The notes under the pieces are model-generated. The model had not been told where the DNA came from. It did not search any database and was given only the letters and a program-made list of their open reading frames with translations. From Desulfuromusa sp. (GTDB lineage Bacteria; Desulfobacterota; Desulfuromonadia; Desulfuromonadales; Geopsychrobacteraceae): a stretch of DNA of 64,000 nt. Every line of letters starts with the position of its first letter. The stretch's first letter is position 1. The stretch covers positions 29,724 to 93,723 of the forward strand of contig JAKIUD010000003.1 of assembly GCA_021647765.1 (NCBI GenBank). The letters are read 5' to 3'. Positions 52,256 through 61,015 of this stretch are shown one piece after another. Position numbers and translations under genes: made by a program.

Positions 52256-54586
52256 TTAAGCAACGACCGCTTTGTAAGAGCCACGGTAGTCAACCACTGC
52301 ACACTCATATTCATGGCGGATCTTGTACTGCACTTTATCGGCAACAAACATCTGCCCGACAGCGGCTTGATCGGCGATGAACATTTCTGGTTCCTGCTGC
52401 CCGTTTAAGTAGGCCAGTTCCAGGATTTCACACTCGTTCGGATCGGCGAACATCATCCAGTCGTTGGCGTCGGTCATGAACGGACACTCAACCATCCCTT
52501 CCGGCTGGAAGAACCCGTACATGGTGTTGCCGTTAGCAATGTCAACTGCCTGCGGGTTGAAGTTGTTGACGTTTTTGACAATGCCGAACAGCTCTGAAGG
52601 ATAGGCGACGGTCACCGGACGCAGCATCAGTCGCTCACCGCTTTCCGGCTCGGTCTGCTGAGCCATTGCTGTCTTGGCGGCCAATGCCGAGGAAATCCCG
52701 TAGGCAACGGCACCAAGATTGGCGTGGCTGGCATGGAAGATCGCCGTGGCATCGCCACCATAGACGGCGTTATTGATAAATGGTGTCCAGCAACGTTTAG
52801 CCAGGGTACGCCGGGCAGCACGCGGCAAGCGGCTGAGGATCTTCTGCACAACGCGCATGTCGTCGTTGATGATCATCTTGCGGGTGATGGTGATCAGCCC
52901 GCCCTTCTGATTCAGGACGTAAGAGATCTCTTCATCCCCAAGCTCCCCGAGATCCGCGTAATCCGCTGCTTCCGGATCGACGTCTGGCAGATCGCCGTAG
53001 TAGCCGATGCGCACGCTTTCCATGGTGCGGAAATCACGAGCATTGCGAATGTTGTTGCCGACCAGGCGCGAAACGCCAAAGTCCGACTGTTCACGGTAAT
53101 CCTGGGTCAGACGACGATAAAGGGTGTTGCCGAGCACAAAGCTGAAGGTGCTGCTACCGTAAGCGGCTTGCAGACGAGCAGCAGCGGCGGGCTCAATATA
53201 GCCCCGCACTTCGGTGTCACCGGTCATCTCGACATAAGCAGCACGAAGAGAGCCAAGCGGAGTGATATCGGCAAAAGCCTCTTCCACTTTTACGCCAAGC
53301 ATTTTATCCATGGCCGCTTGCAGCTTCTCCGGTGCTCCCCGCAGAATGGCAATCCTGCCACCGCCGGCGCCATCGACATTGCCAGAACCAGTCAAAGAAT
53401 CGATCAGGACTTTTTCGTCCTTAATCGCCGCTTGCAGATCCTCCACCTGGAACTGCTGGCCGACAAAACGTTTGCGCAGGTTATCCTGGGCAATCAGCGG
53501 CAGTTTGCTTTCGGTCAGTTCGCGGTCGAGGGTTATCCCGGCAGCGAGCAGTTTCATTTCCTGCAGCACACTGTCATCGGCTTGCTGGTTGGTGCCAGCT
53601 TCGGCAATAAGCCCTTTGATCCCGTCAACAACACTGGCAACCAGCTTTTCGTTGTTGTCATCACCGCCAGCATCTTTGACGGTAGCCGCTGCGACCATGC
53701 TGATTGCCTGCTCTTCGGTGATACTTCCATCTGCCATACCTGCGGTGATCTTCGTATGAAGATCGGGCTGCTTGCTCTTCAGCGCAGCCAAGAGTTTTAC
53801 AAACATCTCTGTGTCTCCTTCCTGGCCGACTGCTGCGGCCATGCGAATGAATTTTCCGTTATTGGTCGGGTCGTACACCACGTCCACCTGGACGGCGGTG
53901 ATCTCGACCGGTTCTTTGTAGCGTTTCCCTGCTGCCCCCATTTTGGTAACAGCTTTGGCACTGACATCGTGCGACAACCCCAATAGATCCGGATTACCCC
54001 GATCGTGCGAATCGACCAGAGCATCACGCAGCCACTTGGCACTCTTCAGGATGTACAGATCAGCCTCAATTGCGGTGCCTGTATCAACCGGAGCCTTCAG
54101 CCAGCCGACCACCTCGCGAACCGACTTGCCGAATGGCTTGTTCGCTGCCTGATGTTGACTTTCGTTCAGGCAAAACACCTTGGCGTTTTCGTACAGATCC
54201 AGAGCGGCGACCAGTGGCTCTTTCGGCCAGTTGATCCGTCCGTCCTTGCCCATGCCGTACTCAACTACCCGCACCCGCCACTTGAATCCATAATCGTCAT
54301 CACCCGGATCTCCTGCAGCAGCTAACAGTTGTGAGGCCGCTTGGAGCGGAATATATTCAATCTTTTTCTCCACCGCCTGAGGCTGTCCAAGTTGCGCTTT
54401 GCCGTCCTCGATGCTATAGCTGCGCTTCTGATAGAGTGGCCCCTTGTCTCCAGCCGGTCCTTCAATCTCATAGACCACCGCATCCTCAAACAGATCAACG
54501 ATATACAGCCAACTGTCCGGGTTGAGATTGAGTGCTGCTTGCAGGGCCTGGCGAACCAGTTCCCTGATCTGCTCAAATGTCAGCAT
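52256..54586 (-). CDS. Fused prohead protease, scaffold and major capsid protein
   Basis: A 776-residue protein. The first 260 residues resemble phage prohead proteases of the Mu gpI type (WLRDALVDSHDRGNPDLLGLSHDV, with possible catalytic Ser/His). Residues 265-440 are polar and helical, as expected of a scaffold (DSVLQEMKLLAAGITLDREL). From about 450 the sequence looks like the Mu T/HK97-type capsid: YGSSTFSFVLGNTLYRRLTQ, GGLITITRKMIINDD and ending YECAVVDYRGSYKAVV. In Mu these parts come from separate reading frames or genes. Processing of this polyprotein is inferred. Confidence 0.8.
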   Translation of the reverse strand: MLTFEQIRELVRQALQAALNLNPDSWLYIVDLFEDAVVYEIEGPAGDKGPLYQKRSYSIEDGKAQLGQPQAVEKKIEYIPLQAASQLLAAAGDPGDDDYGFKWRVRVVEYGMGKDGRINWPKEPLVAALDLYENAKVFCLNESQHQAANKPFGKSVREVVGWLKAPVDTGTAIEADLYILKSAKWLRDALVDSHDRGNPDLLGLSHDVSAKAVTKMGAAGKRYKEPVEITAVQVDVVYDPTNNGKFIRMAAAVGQEGDTEMFVKLLAALKSKQPDLHTKITAGMADGSITEEQAISMVAAATVKDAGGDDNNEKLVASVVDGIKGLIAEAGTNQQADDSVLQEMKLLAAGITLDRELTESKLPLIAQDNLRKRFVGQQFQVEDLQAAIKDEKVLIDSLTGSGNVDGAGGGRIAILRGAPEKLQAAMDKMLGVKVEEAFADITPLGSLRAAYVEMTGDTEVRGYIEPAAAARLQAAYGSSTFSFVLGNTLYRRLTQDYREQSDFGVSRLVGNNIRNARDFRTMESVRIGYYGDLPDVDPEAADYADLGELGDEEISYVLNQKGGLITITRKMIINDDMRVVQKILSRLPRAARRTLAKRCWTPFINNAVYGGDATAIFHASHANLGAVAYGISSALAAKTAMAQQTEPESGERLMLRPVTVAYPSELFGIVKNVNNFNPQAVDIANGNTMYGFFQPEGMVECPFMTDANDWMMFADPNECEILELAYLNGQQEPEMFIADQAAVGQMFVADKVQYKIRHEYECAVVDYRGSYKAVVA

Positions 54587-54603
54587 AGGTTCTCTCCCCT
54601 GGA

Positions 54604-54825
54604 TTATTTGGCGACGTAGTGTTTCTTGCCATCAGCGGCAACAATGACAATCTCGTTGTCCCGTTCGGCAAAAGAGAGCACATCTTTTTCCTGGAGCGCT
54701 CGTTCGAACGGTTTCCAGGACAATATTTTGCCGGTTTCCTTGCCGTCGACCTTTTCCATAACCGGTCGTGACCCGTTGAACTTGAGACCCTTCAGGTGCT
54801 TTTGCTCTAACTTTTCTGCTGCCAT
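54604..54825 (-). CDS. Small phage protein
   Basis: A 73-residue protein from ATG 54825 (MAAEKLEQKHLKGLKFNGSR), with AAGGAG seven bases upstream; a longer ORF from 54861 is less likely. Basic start and a short beta end (NEIVIVAADGKKHYVAK). It lies between the head morphogenesis gene and the capsid fusion. No firm family. Confidence 0.65.
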   Translation of the reverse strand: MAAEKLEQKHLKGLKFNGSRPVMEKVDGKETGKILSWKPFERALQEKDVLSFAERDNEIVIVAADGKKHYVAK

Positions 54826-54893
54826 TTCAAACTCCTTTTGTGCTATGGTTGATTTCCCCACTGGAAACCCTGCTTAAAAATCGCCGTGAAGGC

Positions 54894-54913
54894 GTTTATA
54901 AACGTTTATAAAC
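54894..54913. repeat. Two tandem 10-bp palindromes
   Basis: GTTTATAAAC occurs twice without spacing in the 166-base gap between the F-like gene and the small gene. The gap also has an 11-bp inverted repeat (AAAAATCGCCG at 54876-54886 and CGGCGATTTTT at 54970-54980). Reading on the minus strand, the gap may hold a terminator and a promoter or operator for the capsid region. Confidence 0.6.
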
Positions 54914-54991
54914 GGGCAAAATCTAAATACAGCGACCTTTGCCCGTATTGGGCTGTTATTTGTTAACAGCGGCGATTTTTCCGACAAAACT

Positions 54992-55912
54992 TCACTCTCC
55001 GTATTGGAAGGCGTTTTTTGGTAAACGGCTGAACCCTCTGTCCAGATCTTTTACATCTGAGTCGGAGATCTCTTGCCGTTTGAAAAAATCGAGTTTCTGA
55101 CTCTCTTTGTCCCAGTCGGGATGCCAGGGCACCACTTCACAACCGCAGCCGATCACTTCCTGAATCGGGGCTCCTGGAGACCTGGGGTAATCAATGATCA
55201 GTCCACCCAGGAGAAAGGGCTTATCTACCGGCTGGCGTTGACCGTGTAACCTCAAGTGATTGATCCGCGGCTTCTTCGGGTGCCCGGCATGCCACCACTC
55301 CTTCTGCAGTTCGGGTACACTCTTAGCGGCTTGCTTGATCCCCTCCATTGTGGCGGTGGAATAGGTTCGCCCCATCTCGGTTTTGACAATCGTCTCAGCC
55401 CGTAGTTCCAGACTCTTGAACACACCAGGGCCGTCCAGGCTTCCGGCAATCGCCTGGGTCACTTGATGCGGGGTTTTCTGACCCAACACGCCCAGGGTTA
55501 ATTCTGCCCGTACTTTGTTCCAGGCCGCATTGCTAAGACTGTCAATCCGCGAGAAGGCGAAATCAGCCAGAGTTTCCAGCGTGGTTTGCGGCAGGATCTG
55601 CATGCCGAGATAAACTTCACCGGCATAGGCCGCATCAACCAGCAGTTCCCCGCCACTCTGCCAGACCAGGTTCAGCTGGTTAGTAACTTCCCGTTCTGCT
55701 GTGGTTTTAAACTCAGCCAGAGCGCGTTCCAGCATCGCTTTGTTCTGCTTCAGGTGATAAACGGTGTAGCTGTCTCCAACCGTCATCTGCAGTTCATCAA
55801 GCACCTGCTTGCGCAGTTGTGCCAGTACGCTACGGACAGCAGCGGTGCCGGTCAGGATCTGCTGATCCTTTTGCGCCAAGAGTTGTTTGATTTTTGCAGT
55901 GACGGTTGCCAT
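54992..55912 (-). CDS. Head morphogenesis protein (Mu F/SPP1 gp7-like)
   Basis: A 306-residue minor head protein, thought to enter the capsid with the portal. The C-terminal family signature is visible (HLRLHGQRQPVDKPFLLGG ... PRSPGAPIQEVIGCGCEVVP). N-terminal helices (KIKQLLAQKDQQI) are typical. Its start overlaps the portal stop. Confidence 0.88.
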   Translation of the reverse strand: MATVTAKIKQLLAQKDQQILTGTAAVRSVLAQLRKQVLDELQMTVGDSYTVYHLKQNKAMLERALAEFKTTAEREVTNQLNLVWQSGGELLVDAAYAGEVYLGMQILPQTTLETLADFAFSRIDSLSNAAWNKVRAELTLGVLGQKTPHQVTQAIAGSLDGPGVFKSLELRAETIVKTEMGRTYSTATMEGIKQAAKSVPELQKEWWHAGHPKKPRINHLRLHGQRQPVDKPFLLGGLIIDYPRSPGAPIQEVIGCGCEVVPWHPDWDKESQKLDFFKRQEISDSDVKDLDRGFSRLPKNAFQYGE

Positions 55913-57321
55913 TACTCCTGCGGCTCCTCTTTCGGCTCACCCTTGACGGGTTTGCCCTGGTAGTCCTCGTAGCCACGCCCTTCATCTTCGCCCGGGTTGT
56001 ATTCGTAGCCGATAAAGTCGAGGAAGTAGGCAAACGCCTTGGCGGCTTCTTCATTGCCCATCCAGCCCTGGCTTTCGGCAGCAGTCAGTGAAGCAGTCAC
56101 CTGTTGCAGCATGGTGCTCAGCTTGGCCACATCCTTGTCGCTGATTTCCGGGGTCTGAATTTCGTAGCTATAGAGTTCATCTTCGGGGACGTTGCGCAAT
56201 CCTCCGGCAGTGACGGCGCTGCCAATAACGAAGTCGAAAACCAGACGCAGGTTGTTTTCTACCGTTGTCTGTCGCGATTCAATCAGCTTGCGCGAGGGGC
56301 TATCCATCTCTGCTGCGGTGGCCCGGTTAACATCTCCGCCACCACCAAACCAGTGCTCTGGCAAGCCGACGCTGCCAAGGATATGATTACGGTGCAGGCG
56401 AGCTTCAACTGCCGAATCGTGTGGTTTTAAATCGGGAGAAACCGCCTCTGACGTCACCTTTTCATTGTGAATAAAGGCCCCACCGTTTTTCGGCGGTTCA
56501 TAGTTTTTACGCTGTTCTTCCAGATCTTTGGCGTCGGCCCCATCGACAGTGACATCAAAATAGAAGGAATTGAAACGAGCGAACTTTTCCGAATTGTCAT
56601 AGAGAAACTGTTCGTAGCCATCGAGATGGTCGGCAACGGTAAACAGGTCGGATGCGCCGTGCATTTCATTGGTCAGTGCGTTGACATTAAAGAAGAAGCA
56701 CTGGCCATCGGTGAAGGTTTCCCGCAGGGCTTGACCGTCGGGGGAGAGAAAATCTTCATTGTCAGCGCAAAGGATCACTTTTAACCGGCGCGGTTCCTGG
56801 ACGCTGTCGTGACTGCTGACGGTGATCCCGACTTTGATCTTGACGTTGTGCGGGTCGGCGTGGATCTCGCTGATGTAAGCTGGATCGACATATCCAAGCC
56901 GCACCCGACCCATTTGTTCACTGACAAAGGCTGGCCAGATCTGCTCACCGTAAATGCTGAGTTCACGAACAAAGTTTTCCCAATGAATGTCCATGCGGTT
57001 GACCGGGTCGGTCCAGAACGATTCGAGCAGTGCCTTGACTTCATCGTTTTTACAGGTGAAGGGCATCCCTTTTGCGGTCACAAAGGCGGTGACCACTTCG
57101 ATAATCCACTTCCCCATCGGGTTGGTTTTCCAAAGCCAGTAAGCAACTTCCAGCGCCCTGGCATGGTCCATCATCGGCAGATCGCGGGTTGGTGCGCCGG
57201 TCAGCTTGCGCCAGCCGATCATGCTGATCTGGTCGCTGACTGCCGCCTCAAGGCGTTGTTCGGTCAAAGCTTCTATTTGTGGAGCAAGCCACTTTTTAGC
57301 CAGGTAATCTTTGAATCCCAT
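55912..57321 (-). CDS. Portal protein
   Basis: A 469-residue protein forming the DNA entry ring of the head. It sits between the large terminase and the F-like gene. Recognisable parts include PMGKWIIEVVTAFVTAKGMP, LPEHWFGGGGDVNRATAAEM and a highly charged tail (GEDEGRGYEDYQGKPVKGEP). It is close to the SPP1/HK97-type portals rather than the classical Mu gp29. Confidence 0.88.
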   Translation of the reverse strand: MGFKDYLAKKWLAPQIEALTEQRLEAAVSDQISMIGWRKLTGAPTRDLPMMDHARALEVAYWLWKTNPMGKWIIEVVTAFVTAKGMPFTCKNDEVKALLESFWTDPVNRMDIHWENFVRELSIYGEQIWPAFVSEQMGRVRLGYVDPAYISEIHADPHNVKIKVGITVSSHDSVQEPRRLKVILCADNEDFLSPDGQALRETFTDGQCFFFNVNALTNEMHGASDLFTVADHLDGYEQFLYDNSEKFARFNSFYFDVTVDGADAKDLEEQRKNYEPPKNGGAFIHNEKVTSEAVSPDLKPHDSAVEARLHRNHILGSVGLPEHWFGGGGDVNRATAAEMDSPSRKLIESRQTTVENNLRLVFDFVIGSAVTAGGLRNVPEDELYSYEIQTPEISDKDVAKLSTMLQQVTASLTAAESQGWMGNEEAAKAFAYFLDFIGYEYNPGEDEGRGYEDYQGKPVKGEPKEEPQE

Positions 57322-58890
57322 CTATCTTCCCCTTCGACCGAGCATGCGGTTGAGCAGCCCCTGAGGGCGTTCGGCGTGGTAATGGTCTGTTTCCGGTTCT
57401 TTCGGTGGCGCTACAGCCGCCCCCACCAATCCACCCTGAACCAGGCTGACGGCTCCTTCCAGCGCGTCCGCGCCATCGTCATGAACGTTTTTGTTGAGCA
57501 GGTAAATGAGCTGCTCAATCAGCAGGTTCTGGTCGCTGTGGTTCTTCAAAAACCGGAGTTTGCCAAATTCAACCAGGTAAGAGAGCGTACCGACGATCCG
57601 CCCTTCTTTGTTGGTGCTGTGGTTAACCGGTCGCCAGGGGATGTAACGCTTCTTTTCCCTTGCGTAGCTCTGGATTGCCTCATGCAGAAAATCCTTGAGC
57701 ATGTTTTCCTCGATACCGACCTGGCCACCATATTCATCGTGTTGCGCATAGGCAGCGTCAAACATGCCACCGGGGCTGGCGTGGCGTACCCAGGCATGAA
57801 GAACGTAGAAAATCATCTCTTGCTGATCCAGACCGACGGTGACAATCCCCTTGAAATCGTTGTGTTCGCCATTTTTGGCGCTGGGGTCGCAGAAGGTCGC
57901 AACCAGCAATGTCTTGCCGTGGATCTCTGCCAATTCGTAATAACGGAACCACTCTTCCGGGAAGGGTGAGCCTTCGGCCCCGGTCAGGTTCATCATCTCA
58001 GCATTAAAGTCGACCGTGCCCATCTGACGCTTTTTCTTCAGCAGGCGTTCCATCGGCCAACTGGCTGGCCACAGTGGCCGGGCGGTCGGTTTGCCAAAAT
58101 CAAGAATCGCTTGATAGATCTTCGACAGGTAAAGCGGGTTACCTTCCTCGTCCTTTTCGGCGATGAACTGACTGAGCACCGATTTCGGATGGAACAGGTT
58201 GCCGACCATGAGGAAACAGAAGCCCTTACCCATCGAGCCGATCACCGCCCGCTTGAGCCAGCGCAGCCCCTTTTTGACCTGAGTCGGGTTTTCGACGTTG
58301 GTATCATTTTCATAATCATCAACCCCGGCAAAATCGGGCCGGTGTTGACGGTTCTTCAGCCCCCGGACTTTTTCTCCACGTCCTCGAGCCAAAGTACGGA
58401 TGCCGTTACTGGTGGTAAAATCGTTCGCCTTCCAGGTGGGACCCCGCAGATCGCCAAAATCGTTACGGATCCGTTGATTTTCTTCCAGCTCCAAGCGGAT
58501 CGGCAGGGTGAAGCCAGTCGCCTGATCGTTGGTGTCAGAAATAACCAACTGGAACCATTTGAGCCCGTAGACGATGTTGCGAACCGGTACGGCGAAAGTG
58601 AAGAAGGTCGATTTTGCGTGTTCCCGCGGGGCGGCAACAAAGGCGCATTCATCCTCGATCAGGGTCAGATCTTCCCACTCGTGATGAAACTCGCCAAACT
58701 CGCTGGTAAAGTAATGGGGCAGATAGGTTTCACAGAAGTAGAGCAGATCATACTGAGCGCGTTCTTTACGCTCGGCCTGCTTCTCCGGGGTGTCCTCCGG
58801 AAATGGCGAGACCGACTCGGAGATCCAGGACTTGATGTCCTCGACCCACTTGTCGAACTTGCCTTCTGTGATTTGCGGTCTCTTACGCAT
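57322..58890 (-). CDS. Terminase large subunit
   Basis: A 522-residue ATPase and nuclease that packages DNA. Visible parts are a Walker A-like CAFVAAPREHAKSTFFTFAV (residues 83-102), a Walker B-like RPDFAGVDDYEND, and the nuclease acidic motif VATFCDPSAKNGEHND. C-terminal sequence ends with basic residues (GLLNRMLGRRGR). It overlaps the small-subunit gene by eight bases. Confidence 0.92.
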   Translation of the reverse strand: MRKRPQITEGKFDKWVEDIKSWISESVSPFPEDTPEKQAERKERAQYDLLYFCETYLPHYFTSEFGEFHHEWEDLTLIEDECAFVAAPREHAKSTFFTFAVPVRNIVYGLKWFQLVISDTNDQATGFTLPIRLELEENQRIRNDFGDLRGPTWKANDFTTSNGIRTLARGRGEKVRGLKNRQHRPDFAGVDDYENDTNVENPTQVKKGLRWLKRAVIGSMGKGFCFLMVGNLFHPKSVLSQFIAEKDEEGNPLYLSKIYQAILDFGKPTARPLWPASWPMERLLKKKRQMGTVDFNAEMMNLTGAEGSPFPEEWFRYYELAEIHGKTLLVATFCDPSAKNGEHNDFKGIVTVGLDQQEMIFYVLHAWVRHASPGGMFDAAYAQHDEYGGQVGIEENMLKDFLHEAIQSYAREKKRYIPWRPVNHSTNKEGRIVGTLSYLVEFGKLRFLKNHSDQNLLIEQLIYLLNKNVHDDGADALEGAVSLVQGGLVGAAVAPPKEPETDHYHAERPQGLLNRMLGRRGR

Positions 58891-59386
58891 GCTCTGCCTT
58901 AAATTGAATAATCAGATGATCAAAATTGCGTGCCAGCACTTTCAGCCCTTCCGGATCGATATCGTTCATTGTTTTAGCCAGCCATTCGATGTTCTCCAGG
59001 AACACCGCAGGTCGATCAAATTCAGCCCCGGCGGTTTCGCGTTGCCGGGATTCTTCTTCCATCTTTTCCCAGCGCTGCACCAATGATCCCAATTTTGTCA
59101 GGGCATCCATTGATGCCGGGTTAAGTGCGCCGGTCGGGTTGTCTTCCAGATGTTGGAGCTCCTGATTAAACAGCGACCGCAGTCGCTCGACGTTGCTGGC
59201 TTTTTGTTGTCTGGCCTTGTCCCATTCGTCAAACTCCTCACCCGGTTTCAAGGTGTTGGTTTTCCATGTGGTCAAGGTTTGCCGTGAGACCTCCAGCTCT
59301 TCAGCCACCAGGGTCAGGTTGCCGGTCTCGATGTAACGTTGCCGGGCAAAAGGCTCGAGCCTAGCGCGATCGCCTTTTTCTGCCAT
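58883..59386 (-). CDS. Terminase small subunit-like (DUF1804 type)
   Basis: A 167-residue protein with an N-terminal helix-turn-helix (LTLVAEELEVSRQTLTTWKT) and a coiled C-terminal part. It precedes the large terminase gene as in Mu-like phages (the DUF1804 or gp27 position). ATG 59386 overlaps the stop upstream (TGATG). Confidence 0.78.
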   Translation of the reverse strand: MAEKGDRARLEPFARQRYIETGNLTLVAEELEVSRQTLTTWKTNTLKPGEEFDEWDKARQQKASNVERLRSLFNQELQHLEDNPTGALNPASMDALTKLGSLVQRWEKMEEESRQRETAGAEFDRPAVFLENIEWLAKTMNDIDPEGLKVLARNFDHLIIQFKAEHA

Positions 59387-59631
59387 CAGTCCAGCTCCCG
59401 TTCCAGCCGGGCAATCTTGCCGTTGACTGCGGCCAGTTCACCCCAGGCCATCATCAGATCGTCCATCTGTTCAGCCGCTACCGGGATCTTCAGATCGTCG
59501 ATATCGTACAATAGAGTATTCAGTCCGCTGCGCACGGCGGTACAGTTTCCCTCAATACGCAAGCGCAGTTTTTTTCTTGATTCTTCAAGTCCGGCCAGTT
59601 GGCCTTTCATGGCGGCACGTTCCAGATTCAT
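59386..59631 (-). CDS. Small coiled-coil phage protein
   Basis: An 81-residue helical protein from ATG 59631 (MNLERAAMKGQLAGLEESRK), start overlapping the upstream stop (ATGA). Such short coiled coils lie at this place in several Mu-like phages, without known function. Confidence 0.65.
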   Translation of the reverse strand: MNLERAAMKGQLAGLEESRKKLRLRIEGNCTAVRSGLNTLLYDIDDLKIPVAAEQMDDLMMAWGELAAVNGKIARLERELD

Positions 59632-59993
59632 CGCTGACCCTTCTCCCGGACAATGGGACAAAACATATTATTTTTGATCTGCTCAACCAGCCGGGTCATC
59701 ATCTGCGTGTTCAGGTGGATAATTGACGACAGGTCGTCGGAGTGTTTTTCCCAACGCTGCACCGACCGCTCATACGACTTCACCAGTTCGACATTGCTGT
59801 TGTACATGTCGACCACGGCGGTAAATTTTTCTTCCTGAGTCTTTTCGCGCTTCGATTGCGCCGCTGCGTACGTCCAAAGGCCAACCCAGGGGCCGAAAAG
59901 CAAGGCAAACAGTAACAGGCCAACCGGCCAGGTACCGACCGCATCAAGAACCAGGATGATGGCGCGAATTGCTGCCAGTTGTTCAGGTGTCAT
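59628..59993 (-). CDS. Small membrane protein (DUF2730-like)
   Basis: A 121-residue protein with one long hydrophobic stretch (residues 10-45, TWPVGLLLFALLFGPWVGLW) and a coiled-coil tail. Similar proteins (DUF2730) occupy this place in Mu-like phages; a role as holin-associated or spanin-like protein is possible. ATG overlaps the TraR-like stop. Confidence 0.65.
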   Translation of the reverse strand: MTPEQLAAIRAIILVLDAVGTWPVGLLLFALLFGPWVGLWTYAAAQSKREKTQEEKFTAVVDMYNSNVELVKSYERSVQRWEKHSDDLSSIIHLNTQMMTRLVEQIKNNMFCPIVREKGQR

Positions 59994-60217
59994 ATGCTTC
60001 TCCAGTTGCTGAGGATGGCCTCTTGTTCCTGTTGGCAGTTTATGCAGAGATCACATCCCGGCATGGCTTCTCTTCTGGCTTCCGGGATCGGCTCTTCGCA
60101 GTTCTTGCAAAACCTGCGTGAGATCATCCCGGAAGCATTATTTATTTGTGCGCTGGTTATCATGTCAGCTTGAAACTGATCGTTGATGACCTGGGCGCGG
60201 TCTGCATCATCGGCCAC
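59990..60217 (-). CDS. TraR/DksA-type zinc-finger protein
   Basis: A 75-residue protein with two zinc pairs (CKNC and CINC, about 20 residues apart) and the family start ADDADRAQVINDQFQADMI. TraR/DksA proteins bind RNA polymerase in the secondary channel. I choose the GTG at 60217, which overlaps the upstream stop (TAGTG) and has GAGG before it. Confidence 0.78.
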   Translation of the reverse strand: MADDADRAQVINDQFQADMITSAQINNASGMISRRFCKNCEEPIPEARREAMPGCDLCINCQQEQEAILSNWRSI

Positions 60218-60867
60218 TAGATCCTCAGCGCTGCCGTCTGATTTATCCACAGCAGCAGCTGTTTAACTGGCAGCATATATTGACCGGGATCGGTCATGCC
60301 GGTTTCCCCCAGCTTTTCTTCCAGGCGCACCCGTACCCGGGTTATTAAAACCTGCAACAATGCTTGTTCTTCCGGCACCAGACTATGCCAGTCGATCTGG
60401 TCAACAACCGATTGCTGTAATGCGTCCAGACTGGTGAGGGGATCCCCGTCGATCATCATCAGCGCATTGCCGCTGATCGCGACGGTGGAGCCAGTCCAGC
60501 CGGGATGTTCTGCCAGTACTCTGGCGGTGGTGGCACGGACGACCAGCTCGGTCATGGGATCATCGAGATTGGATTGCCAGTTGGCGCAGCCGGAGAGCAG
60601 CGTGCCGGTCAGTAACATAATCGTGATCAACGGCATCAGTGCCGCGCTGGCATGGCCACGTTGATCTGACGACCAGTTCAAAGGCACCTTAGTGACAGCT
60701 CGTAACACCAGATTGATCACGCCCAGAGCGGACGCCTGATACTCAGGACCGATGACAAACCCGGTGTAGCTCTGTCCCAGCATGGCGGCAATGGCGATCA
60801 CGTTAAGCCACAGGGTTTTGGAGGTGAGAGGCGATTTACTGACATCACCGAATTGAGTTATCGACAT
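60217..60867 (-). CDS. Membrane protein with internal lipobox, possible holin-spanin fusion
   Basis: A 216-residue protein from ATG 60867 (AAGGAG seven bases upstream). The first part (LWLNVIAIAAMLGQSYTG ... GVINLVLRAVTK) has holin-like membrane segments. A second hydrophobic stretch then ends with LLTGTLLSGCANW, a typical lipoprotein signal with cysteine at residue 94, followed by a soluble helical domain. Either two genes are fused or translation restarts inside (for example at the Met of ALMPL). It lies next to the amidase gene, so a lysis role is likely. Confidence 0.6.
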   Translation of the reverse strand: MSITQFGDVSKSPLTSKTLWLNVIAIAAMLGQSYTGFVIGPEYQASALGVINLVLRAVTKVPLNWSSDQRGHASAALMPLITIMLLTGTLLSGCANWQSNLDDPMTELVVRATTARVLAEHPGWTGSTVAISGNALMMIDGDPLTSLDALQQSVVDQIDWHSLVPEEQALLQVLITRVRVRLEEKLGETGMTDPGQYMLPVKQLLLWINQTAALRI

Positions 60868-60886
60868 TTTTAAGCTCCTTTTTCGT

Positions 60887-61015
60887 CTAGCTTTTCTGCC
60901 AGCAAGTGAGTTGTCCTTTAAACTTTTTAACGACCCGGCAAGGATAATCACAGCTGCGACGATCACCGTGGCAGTGGCCGTAGGTCTGGTTGATTCTGGC
61001 GCAGATGCAGCTCAT
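60887..61015 (-). CDS. Small cysteine-rich protein
   Basis: A 42-residue ORF from ATG 61015, overlapping the stop of the DUF1353 gene (ATGA). Reads MSCICARINQTYGHCHGDRR and continues SCDYPCRVVKKFKGQLTCWQ; six cysteines and two histidines suggest metal binding. No family recognised; similar short ORFs are frequent in lysis regions. Confidence 0.6.
   Translation of the reverse strand: MSCICARINQTYGHCHGDRRSCDYPCRVVKKFKGQLTCWQKS

Noticed and set aside
52724..53986. Long plus-strand open frame of about 420 codons opposite the capsid fusion gene
   Set aside because: It is antisense to a well-supported capsid gene in GC-rich DNA, where long shadow frames are expected, and its translation shows no domain or proper start signal.
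56809..57969. Plus-strand open frame of 386 codons opposite portal and terminase
   Set aside because: It spans the junction of two clear minus-strand genes, and the translation is rich in residues typical of reverse-frame shadows, without motifs.
58111..58902. Plus-strand open frame of 263 codons opposite the large terminase
   Set aside because: Antisense shadow of a gene with clear ATPase and nuclease motifs.
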